DNA of 64,000 bases. Origin: UMGS363 sp051881775. Its GTDB lineage: Bacteria > Bacillota > Clostridia > Oscillospirales > Ruminococcaceae. Shown piece by piece: positions 57,552 through 64,000 of this stretch (position 1 is the first letter of the stretch; every line of letters begins with the position of its first letter). The notes under the pieces are model-generated. The model made no database searches, was not told the origin of the DNA, and worked only from the letters and a program-made list of their open reading frames with translations. The stretch covers positions 4,653 to 68,652 of the forward strand of contig JBJEQN010000026.1 of the NCBI GenBank assembly GCA_051881775.1, given 5' to 3'. The position numbers and the translations under genes are program-made.

Positions 57552-58073
57552 ATGGCAATAAACAGAATAGCCCGTTTTTCAAAGGTCTCATTGGAGCAGT
57601 TCACAGCAGACTGGAAAGCTGTTTTCCCCGAGGACGATGATGTTGTTATTGAAGAAATTTACAGCCATATAAAGCTGCCAAAACGTGCCACAACAGGTTC
57701 CGCAGGCTATGACTTTTTCCTGCCCGTGGCAATTACCCTTAACCCCGACGATACCTTGCTTATCCCAACGGGAATCAGGGCGGAAATAGCGGAAGGCTGG
57801 GTACTCCAGATATTCCCCAGAAGCAGCCTTGGCTTCAAGCACCGCATACAGCTTGACAATACCGTTGGCATCATTGACAGCGATTATTTTTACGCTGACA
57901 ACGAGGGTCACATAAAAATAAAGATAACCAACGACAGCAAGGATTTCAGCATTGCCGACGTTGACGAGGGAAAGGGCTTTGCACAGGGTATTTTCCTTCC
58001 CTTCGGCATAACCGACGACGATGAAGCCGCAGGAGAGCGCAAAGGCGGCTTCGGCAGTACGGATAAAGCATGA
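57552..58073 (+). CDS. dut: dUTP diphosphatase-like protein
   Basis: This protein of 173 aa has dUTPase motifs: GSAGYDFF near 50-57 (motif 1), FPRSSLGFKHRI near 90-101 (motif 2), NTVGIIDSDYF near 107-117 (motif 3), then FAQGIFLPFG and the C-terminal RKGGFGSTDK (motif 5, which closes over the active site). It should hydrolyse dUTP to dUMP. The ATG at 57552 fits AAGGAG better than the one at 57546. The first 25 residues are an extension over typical trimeric dUTPases. Confidence 0.93.
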   Translation: MAINRIARFSKVSLEQFTADWKAVFPEDDDVVIEEIYSHIKLPKRATTGSAGYDFFLPVAITLNPDDTLLIPTGIRAEIAEGWVLQIFPRSSLGFKHRIQLDNTVGIIDSDYFYADNEGHIKIKITNDSKDFSIADVDEGKGFAQGIFLPFGITDDDEAAGERKGGFGSTDKA

Positions 58074-58101
58074 CAGGCTATCTGAAAAGGGGAACCATTC
58101 A

Positions 58102-59295
58102 ATGAAAATGACAAAGATAATAGGCGCAGCGCTTGCCGCTGTAATGGCTTTCGGGGCAATGGGAGCTTCCGCCGTCACTTCATCTGCCCTTAACGGCGCA
58201 AAGGTCATATCAAACTCGGAATATACGGTCAAGGGCGGCTTCATTATGGCAAAGGACAAGGAGGGCGACATTTTTGTCAAGAGCTATAACGGCAAGGGCG
58301 GCGCAATAACTATTCCCGAGGACGCCGTATACATTGCCGACGGCGCATTTTCCGGCAAGAAAAGCATAACAAGCGTTACCATACCGAAAACCTGCTGGGG
58401 CGGCATCGGAAACGGTGCTTTTTCCGGCTGCGTCAACCTTAGATCGGTGGACGTAAAGGGTGACATCGAATGTGTGGGAGAAAATGCGTTTTTCGGCTGC
58501 ATAAGCCTTAAAACCGTGATATTCAGAGGAGATGTGTGCGAAAGCGAGATATACGGCAGCTATTACGGCGGAGGAATTTTCGACAAGGCGTTTTACTGCT
58601 GCTCCGCACTTGAATCGGTGATATTCACAAAGAATTCCGCCACACTTTCCTGCATAGGAAGCGGCGCTTTCGGAAACTGTCTTTCCCTTTCAAAAGTAAC
58701 GCTGCCACATAAGGTGTCAAACATTTATGACGCTTTCTACAACTGCCCCAAGCTGCTGGCGGTTTCCGTGCCCTGGAGATGTACCGTTGACAGATACGCT
58801 TTCGGATATATGGTCAACTTCACCTCGGACGAGCTGAGCTTTACCCGTGTGACAGGTTCTTCCTCGGCAAATGCGGTATATTACACCTATGACTCCTCAA
58901 AAAATACTCTTGTGAAGCATTACAAGAAAATAACGCCGAAAAAGATGACAATGGTGGTTGAAAAAGGCACAGACGCAGAGCGCTACGCCAAAAGGAACCG
59001 TGTAAAGTATAAATACCGTCTTAACGCCCCGGAAAGCGTACTTGCTTCAAGAGGAAAGGATCAGATAGACCTTACATGGAACTGGATAAACGGAGCGGAT
59101 TATTATATCGTTTATCTTTATAACCCTCTGCTGGGCAAGTATGAGGAATATGAAAAGGTAAAAGGCGAAAGCTGCACCATAACGGGACTGCACAGACAGA
59201 CGAAATACCGCTTCAAGATAGCTGCAGTAGATACCATAAGCGGAACGGATATTCCGGGATTTTTATCGGATGTTTTTGAGTTTAAGACAAGGTAA
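58102..59295 (+). CDS. Secreted leucine-rich-repeat and Fn3 protein
   Basis: The ATG at 58102 gives 397 aa. A signal peptide (about 1-30, IIGAALAAVMAFGAMGASA) leads to BspA-type leucine-rich repeats (about 60-250, with DGAFSGKKSITSVTIPKTC). A fibronectin type III domain ends the protein (about 310-397, ITGLHRQTKYRFKIAAVD). No membrane or sortase anchor is seen. It is likely secreted or bound to the surface by other means. AAAAGGGG precedes the ATG. Confidence 0.88.
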   Translation: MKMTKIIGAALAAVMAFGAMGASAVTSSALNGAKVISNSEYTVKGGFIMAKDKEGDIFVKSYNGKGGAITIPEDAVYIADGAFSGKKSITSVTIPKTCWGGIGNGAFSGCVNLRSVDVKGDIECVGENAFFGCISLKTVIFRGDVCESEIYGSYYGGGIFDKAFYCCSALESVIFTKNSATLSCIGSGAFGNCLSLSKVTLPHKVSNIYDAFYNCPKLLAVSVPWRCTVDRYAFGYMVNFTSDELSFTRVTGSSSANAVYYTYDSSKNTLVKHYKKITPKKMTMVVEKGTDAERYAKRNRVKYKYRLNAPESVLASRGKDQIDLTWNWINGADYYIVYLYNPLLGKYEEYEKVKGESCTITGLHRQTKYRFKIAAVDTISGTDIPGFLSDVFEFKTR

Positions 59296-59299
59296 TTCC

Positions 59300-59630
59300 A
59301 CACTGCGAAGCGGAATAAAGTTTACGTCCACGCTTTTCAAAGGGTGGTGGGTGTCCAGAGGGCAAAGCCCTTTGGTCGCTCTCCGCAGAGAGCGAAACAC
59401 CCCTAAAGTAAGGCATAACGCAAAGCAGTGTTAAAACAAGCAAAGTAACGATAACAAAGGCGCAATTCACATCAAGAAGAAGAACCAAGTAATGTGTCAT
59501 ATAACACAAAACTTGCGGAACCGACTGTGTGAATTGCGCCCATTTCTTACATATCAGGATAAATTCCCCTCGCAACAAATATACGGAGTGAAACGACGTG
59601 TATTTGTTGCGACACAGCAAACTATGACAC
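59300..59630 (-). repeat. Composite intergenic repeat, copy B (inverted)
   Basis: On the minus strand the modules come in the same order as copies A and C: a TTGTTGCGAGGGG stretch, the 82-bp palindrome, CCTTACTTTAGGGG, CGCTCTCTGCGGAGAGCG and a GTGGACGTAAACTTT end. The first module (59560-59630) has a different stem sequence (CGCAACAAATA) with the same hairpin shape. Confidence 0.85.
59459..59540. repeat. 82-bp palindromic element, copy B
   Basis: Starts GGCGCAATTCACAT and ends with GTGTGAATTGCGCC; the central GTGTCATATAACAC palindrome is kept. The middle differs from copy A at many positions while the ends and the length are kept. Confidence 0.9.
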
Positions 59631-59689
59631 CGTTATCTCCGACAAAGCAATTATATCCGACAATGCCTGTAAAAAATAATCAGGGTAAA

Positions 59690-60095
59690 GAACGGGCGGA
59701 TATGGAATCCGCCCCTACATAAATTGTGATTAAATTACAGTAAATGTGCGGAAAAATACCGCCTTTGTTTGCTGTGTCGCAGGAAAATGCTCGTCGCTGC
59801 GCTCCTTACATTTTCCTGCGAGGGTGACTTTGTTTGTATGGGATAGAAATAGGCGCAATTCACATGGTCGGTTCCACGAGTTTTGTGTCATATGACACAT
59901 TCCTTGGTTCCGATTTTTGATGTGAATTGCGCCTTTGGATTTTTTGCTTTGCTTGTTTTATTGCTGCTTTGTGTTTCGCCTTACTTTAGGGGTGTTTCGC
60001 TCTCTGCGGAGAGCGACAAGGGACGCTGTCCCCTTGACCCCTGCCACCCTTTGAAAAGCGTGGACGTAAACTTTAGACGCTTCGCGGTGGGGGTC
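59690..60095 (+). repeat. Composite intergenic repeat, copy C
   Basis: Modules in order: GGGCGGAT..ATCCGCCC with GTAGGGG type end, ATAAATTGTGATTAAATTACAG, CCGCCTTTGTT, GTCGCAGGAAAATG...CATTTTCCTGCG (59774-59824), the 82-bp palindrome, CCTTACTTTAGGGG, CGCTCTCTGCGGAGAGCG, and GTGGACGTAAACTTT. Confidence 0.85.
59852..59933. repeat. 82-bp palindromic element, copy C
   Basis: Starts GGCGCAATTCACAT and ends ATGTGAATTGCGCC, with central GTGTCATATGACAC. The end arms are exact complements, and the length equals that of copies A and B. Confidence 0.9.
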
Positions 60096-60127
60096 AATCA
60101 CATTATGCTTGCCGCTGTCAGCTTTAC

Positions 60128-60988
60128 TCACAGCATTGACTTTATGCTGTCGCTTATCTTCCTTGCAACATAAGGATTATTCATTGTATAAAGATGTATG
60201 CCCTCAACGCCGTTTGAGATAAGGTCAACTATCTGGTCAACGGCATAGGCTATTCCTGCGTCACGGAGCGCTTCGGGGTTGTTCTCATATCTCTGCATAG
60301 TCTTTGCAAACTTTGCAGGCAGGCTCGCTCCGCACATTGATACCATACGCTGTATCTGCTTTGCGTTGACAACAGGCATTATACCTGCTTCTATAGGCAC
60401 GTTTATCCCTGCTATCCTTGCCTTTTCGTAAAAGCTGTAGAAAGCGTCGTTGTCAAAGAAAAGCTGTGACATAAGATGCTCCGCTCCGGCTTCCACTTTG
60501 AGCTTTAAGTTATGTATATCCTCAACCATATCGGCAGCTTCAATGTGGCACTCGGGATAGCAGGCACCGGAAACGTGGAAGTCTCCGTTTTCCTTTATGA
60601 ATCTTGTAAGGTCGCTTGCATATTCAAAATCGTGGAGCCTCGGTATTTCGGGATTTATATCTCCTCTCAGCGCAAGTATATTCTCCACGTTTCTTTCTTT
60701 AAGCTGCGCAAGGCGTGTGAGAACAAGCTCCTTTGTGCTGTAAACGCAGGTAAGGTGCGCCGCCGAGGTTATGCCCAGCTTGTTCTGTATATAGGAGGCA
60801 ATGTCGCAGGTGGTCGTATCTGCGGAGGTTCCCCTTGCGCCGTAAGTAACGCTGATAAAATCGGGAGAAAGCTCTTTCAGCTCATCAAGAGTGCTGTATA
60901 TTGTTTCGATAGGTGTCGTATTTTTCGGGGGAAATACCTCAAAGGAAAAAACTGTTTTTCCCTTTCCGAAAAGAGATGATATTTTCAT
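60128..60988 (-). CDS. metF: 5,10-Methylenetetrahydrofolate reductase
   Basis: MetF makes methyl-THF for methionine synthesis. This 286-aa protein is of typical bacterial length and has the start VFSFEVFPPK near 13-22, FISVTYGARG near 40-49, HLTC near 77-80, LALRGD near 104-109 and QLFFDNDAFYSFYEKA near 170-185. GAAAGGA lies before the ATG. It follows the esterase gene by 15 bp and is likely transcribed with it. No SAM riboswitch is visible. Confidence 0.96.
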   Translation of the reverse strand: MKISSLFGKGKTVFSFEVFPPKNTTPIETIYSTLDELKELSPDFISVTYGARGTSADTTTCDIASYIQNKLGITSAAHLTCVYSTKELVLTRLAQLKERNVENILALRGDINPEIPRLHDFEYASDLTRFIKENGDFHVSGACYPECHIEAADMVEDIHNLKLKVEAGAEHLMSQLFFDNDAFYSFYEKARIAGINVPIEAGIMPVVNAKQIQRMVSMCGASLPAKFAKTMQRYENNPEALRDAGIAYAVDQIVDLISNGVEGIHLYTMNNPYVARKISDSIKSML

Positions 60989-61003
60989 TGTTCAAGTCCT
61001 TTC

Positions 61004-62521
61004 TTATGCGTTTCTGTCTGTTCTGAACGGCGCAAGGGGAAGTCCATTCTTTGAGAACACCGTTACTTCTCCGTAATTCACCCAGTTATAACGGGCATAA
61101 ACGGGCGTTTTTACCTCTTTTGAAGAAACAAGCAGCTTGTTCCCCTTTATTTCAACCTCAGCAGGGAAGTATTTTTTATCCACTCCTGCTATTTCAAAAC
61201 CGAGGGGCTTTTCTCCCTTTACCTCAAAGCCGTCCTCCGCATAGTCAAAGGAAAGCAGCATACCGTTATCCGTGTATTCCGCAGCCTTGTATACTGCTCC
61301 GTAAGCCTTGTCTGCGGAAATTTTGTGATAAACGTGATAAAGCGCCTGCAGCTCAAGACGTTCGCCCACGGGCTGCTTGTCAAGGGGGTGGATATTGCCG
61401 TACTCACCGCAGTCAAGAGCCACAGCAAGACCCGTATTTGCCGTAGTCCGGTGAACACGCATCTGCGCTTCTCTTATAAGGCACCAATGCTTTCTGTCCT
61501 CTTCTCCCCTGTTGATGTGCATGGGCAGCTGAACGAAAATAAAGGGCAGAGTATCGTCCTTCCAATCGCTTCTCCACTGCTCAATAAGCATTTTCAGCAG
61601 CTTGTAGTACATCTGCGGCTTGTGGTCGTCGCTTTCACCCTGATAATAGATGAAGCCTGCAAGAGTATAGGGCATAACTCTTTTCAGCATAGTTTCGTAC
61701 ACACCGCCTGCTCTGAAAGGAGACTTGGGACCCAGGGGCTCGGGGTAACGGCAGGGACCTGCATAGGCAAGAGCGTCACCCCACTCGCCGGTGGGATTTT
61801 TCTCGTAAAATTCGTTTATCTTAGGCTGCCACTGTGCTACATAAGCGTTGTAATCGTCAAGCTCGGCGCAGTATTCCTCAAAGGTCTTGCCTGCCATAGC
61901 TTCGTCATACTCGTCAACGTAGGACTTCGTATCGGAATCGGAGCAGAGCAGCTCCTTCGACATCCATGCGGAAGCGGAGGTGCCGCCCCAGTTGCAGCCG
62001 ATAACGCCTACGGTCACGCCCAGGTCCTCCGACAGCTTCTTTGCAAAATAATATCCCACCGCAGACCATGCCCTTACGGTATCGGGAGCAGCCTTTGCCC
62101 AGCCGCCGTTGCGCTCGTCGGCATAGAAAAACTCGTCTATGTAAGCGTTTTTCTTGGTGTAATAAAAGCGCACGTTAACGTCCTTTATGCTCTTCATTAC
62201 CTCTTCTGCGTTAAGAGAATTCTGCAGCTCCAGCTCCATATTGGACTGACCGCCCGCAAGCCAAACCTCGCCTATCATTACATCGGTAAAGGTTATGGTC
62301 TCGCCGTTTGAGGAAACGGTCATTTCGTAAGGTCCTCCTGCTTCCATGGGAGGAAGAACAGCTGCCCACTTATGCTTTTCGGTAACTGCTTTAACGGTTT
62401 TTCCGCCTATTGAAACTTCAACTTCCCAGCCGTCATATGCCATGCCCCAGACGTTTATGTTCTTTTCTCTCTGGAGCACCATATGGTCGGAAAACACAGC
62501 TGCGCAGGATAAAATACCCAT
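61004..62521 (-). CDS. Sialate O-acetylesterase-like carbohydrate esterase
   Basis: The ATG at 62521 (AAAGGA upstream) gives 505 aa. The SGNH core begins with the GDS-type motif GEVWLAGGQSNMELEL near residue 81-96 (Ser in GQSNM) and has GVIGCNWGGTSASAWMS near 165-181 and YYQGESDD near 277-284. These are typical of sialate O-acetylesterases, which remove acetyl groups from sugars. No signal peptide is seen, so it would work in the cytoplasm on imported sugars. It likely shares a transcript with metF. Confidence 0.88.
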   Translation of the reverse strand: MGILSCAAVFSDHMVLQREKNINVWGMAYDGWEVEVSIGGKTVKAVTEKHKWAAVLPPMEAGGPYEMTVSSNGETITFTDVMIGEVWLAGGQSNMELELQNSLNAEEVMKSIKDVNVRFYYTKKNAYIDEFFYADERNGGWAKAAPDTVRAWSAVGYYFAKKLSEDLGVTVGVIGCNWGGTSASAWMSKELLCSDSDTKSYVDEYDEAMAGKTFEEYCAELDDYNAYVAQWQPKINEFYEKNPTGEWGDALAYAGPCRYPEPLGPKSPFRAGGVYETMLKRVMPYTLAGFIYYQGESDDHKPQMYYKLLKMLIEQWRSDWKDDTLPFIFVQLPMHINRGEEDRKHWCLIREAQMRVHRTTANTGLAVALDCGEYGNIHPLDKQPVGERLELQALYHVYHKISADKAYGAVYKAAEYTDNGMLLSFDYAEDGFEVKGEKPLGFEIAGVDKKYFPAEVEIKGNKLLVSSKEVKTPVYARYNWVNYGEVTVFSKNGLPLAPFRTDRNA

Positions 62522-62561
62522 ATATAAAACATCCTTTCGGTCAGCAAAATAAAACATATAA

Positions 62562-62590
62562 ATTGTACACCAAAAAACGTCCGAAATCAA
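62562..62590 (-). promoter_or_regulatory. Promoter of the esterase-metF unit
   Basis: On the minus strand TTGATT (62585-62590) and TACAAT (62562-62567) are 17 bp apart, about 41 bp before the esterase ATG. Confidence 0.6.
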
Positions 62591-62614
62591 TAGCTTAACT
62601 GTGAATTTATTTCA

Positions 62615-63961
62615 TCACATCTCTCTTGTCAGATCCTTGACCCAAAGGTACTTTTTATAGTGCCTGTACACCGCAGGCAGCTTGATTATCTCGTCAATGT
62701 TTATTATGATATAAACCGCAAGAACAGGCAGCTTAAGAACGAACGCCGAAATAAGTCCCAGGGGCACCGTTACCGCCCACATTGTCACCGTGTCGCAGAC
62801 AAGCCCGAAACGTGAATCCCCTCCTGCGCAGAATATGCCCGAAATTGTTGTCATATTCACGGATTTTCCTGCGATATAGTAGCTGCACACTATCAGCATC
62901 ACTTTCAGGTAGCCCTTTGCTTCGGGAGTGAGGTTCGCAGCCTTGACCACAAGAGGACTTAACGCAAGAAGCACTGCGCCCGATATTATTCCGCCGATAA
63001 CGGCAATGCGGCATACCCTTGCGCCGTATTCCTTTGCACGGTCAAGATTCCCCCGTCCAAGCTCGTTGCCAACGATGATACCGCCGCCGCTCGCAATACC
63101 CGTACAAACACAGACGGCAAGGTTCTTCACTATGTTTGCAATTGAATTTGCGGCAACGGCGTTGTCGTTAAGGTGACCCATTATAACGGTGTACATCGTA
63201 AAGCCGCCGCCCCAGCCTATCTGATTTCCAAGCACGGGGAGAGTGTATTTCCAGAAGTCCTTAAGCAGCGTCCTGTCGTTATGGATAATAAGGCTCAGGC
63301 GTATTTTTATCCTGTCCTTACGCAGCATTTCGGCAAGGGTCCAGACAAGCTCCACAGCCTTTGATACGGTCGTTGCCACCGCTGCTCCGGCTACTCCCAT
63401 TGAAGGGAATATTCCTATGCCGAAAATAAGCAGAGCGTTGAGTCCGATGTTGACAGCCATTGAAACTGCACTTATCACCGCACTTTTCATCGCCTGACCG
63501 CAATTTTTCATTATACACAGATATATCTGCGAAATCCCCAGCATAAAATAGGAAATGCCCACTATTCTCAGATACTCTGCTCCAAGCTCAATGAGCCGCT
63601 TTTCGGGGGTAAAAGCCTTCATCAGCAGCTCCGGCAGGAAGATTGCGGCAAGGGTGAAAAGCAGCGAAATGAACACCGAGGCTTTAAGGGAAATCCCCAG
63701 CACCTTTTCAACGGAAGCCCTGTCCCCCTTGCCCCAATACTGCGCCGTAAAAATGGAGGTTCCTGCCGTCAGCGCAAAAAGGAACAGAGTATAAACGAAC
63801 TGCACCTGTCCGGCAAGAGATACCGCCGAAAGGGAATCCTGATTCAAAAATCCCAGCATTACTGCGTCCGAAGCGCTTACCGCAGCTATCATAAACTGCT
63901 GAAATGCGATAGGCAGCACAAGTCTGCGCAGCTTTGCGTAAAAATCCCGTGTATTTTCCAT
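62615..63961 (-). CDS. MATE-family multidrug/sodium efflux transporter
   Basis: This protein of 448 aa has about 12 membrane helices in two related halves, as in MATE exporters that drive out cationic drugs or metabolites with Na+ or H+. It starts MENTRDFYAKLRRLVLPIAFQQFM and has SLAGQVQFVYTLFLFALTAGTSIFTAQYWGKGD in the first half, then GNELGRGNLDRAKEYG in the second. The ribosome binding site (GGTGG) is weak. The upstream region is cut by the window end. Confidence 0.95.
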   Translation of the reverse strand: MENTRDFYAKLRRLVLPIAFQQFMIAAVSASDAVMLGFLNQDSLSAVSLAGQVQFVYTLFLFALTAGTSIFTAQYWGKGDRASVEKVLGISLKASVFISLLFTLAAIFLPELLMKAFTPEKRLIELGAEYLRIVGISYFMLGISQIYLCIMKNCGQAMKSAVISAVSMAVNIGLNALLIFGIGIFPSMGVAGAAVATTVSKAVELVWTLAEMLRKDRIKIRLSLIIHNDRTLLKDFWKYTLPVLGNQIGWGGGFTMYTVIMGHLNDNAVAANSIANIVKNLAVCVCTGIASGGGIIVGNELGRGNLDRAKEYGARVCRIAVIGGIISGAVLLALSPLVVKAANLTPEAKGYLKVMLIVCSYYIAGKSVNMTTISGIFCAGGDSRFGLVCDTVTMWAVTVPLGLISAFVLKLPVLAVYIIINIDEIIKLPAVYRHYKKYLWVKDLTREM

Positions 63962-64000
63962 ATTGACCACCGTTTTTCTTCATTTTTTCAAACAGTATTA

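Larger units (their letters stand above)
59296..60127. other. 830-bp gene-free region with an inverted pair of composite repeats
   Basis: No supported gene is present. The left half (59300-59630) is the composite repeat in reverse orientation; the right half (59770-60095) is the same composite in forward orientation; a GTAGGGG-type module (59690-59740) lies between them. Both halves end with AAAGTTTACGTCCACGCTTTTCAAAGGG or its complement. Confidence 0.8.

Noticed and set aside
60989..61003. A SAM riboswitch for metF.
   Set aside because: The gene is 15 bp after the esterase gene, leaving no room for a leader.

Overview
The window looks like a chromosomal segment of a Clostridia bacterium, most likely a Ruminococcus-like member of the Oscillospiraceae (inference). 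The reasons are strong AAGGAGG-type ribosome binding sites, sigma-A promoters with TTGACA/TATAAT boxes 17 bp apart, the Firmicutes gene orders topA-trmFO, plsX-rnc-smc-ftsY and yhbY-nadD-yqeK-rsfS, LplB/LplC sugar permeases with a DUF624 partner, a GH2 beta-mannosidase and a eukaryotic-type HisA. No prophage, CRISPR array, rRNA operon or complete insertion sequence is visible.

Layout. 1-14.9 kb is almost all minus strand. It holds tRNA-Thr, three tandem zinc-ribbon membrane proteins made by a recent duplication, the rpmG-secE-nusG-rplK-rplA operon with a probable L1 autoregulatory leader, an HD protein, a beta-mannosidase/hisA pair, a J-domain membrane protein, tRNA-Pro and two secreted Ig-like (BIG2) proteins. 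15-39.9 kb is plus strand and mostly housekeeping: infC-rpmI-rplT behind an L20-type attenuator, trmH-dprA-topA-trmFO, two YcxB-like proteins, plsX-rnc-radical SAM-smc-(unknown)-ftsY-rdgB, small membrane proteins with an orphan PstS-like protein, yhbY-nadD-yqeK-rsfS-leuS, then rpsU-yqeG.

40.1-53.9 kb is minus strand: rubrerythrin, a ClpC-like ATPase, a gene-free 1.1 kb repeat cluster, a MoxR-DUF58-transglutaminase operon, a leucine-rich-repeat surface protein, an unknown protein, recQ and nth. 54-59.3 kb is plus strand: a carbohydrate ABC permease pair with DUF624 protein, dut and a second leucine-rich-repeat protein. 59.3-60.1 kb is an inverted pair of composite repeats. 60.1-64 kb is minus strand: a sialate O-acetylesterase-like protein with metF, and a MATE transporter.

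The most unusual content is non-coding. A 164-bp near-palindromic element is present in two identical copies, each flanked by its own 4-bp direct repeat, which marks it as a non-autonomous mobile element. A separate family of composite repeats has a conserved 82-bp palindrome (three copies). Among proteins, the notable cases are a secreted protein with five copies of a repeat I do not recognise, an FtsY with its acidic region at the C terminus, an endonuclease III lacking the usual fourth cluster cysteine, and the duplicated zinc-ribbon array. I did not find a clear multi-gene system that is new; the mobile element and the repeat-built secreted protein are the best candidates for something undescribed.
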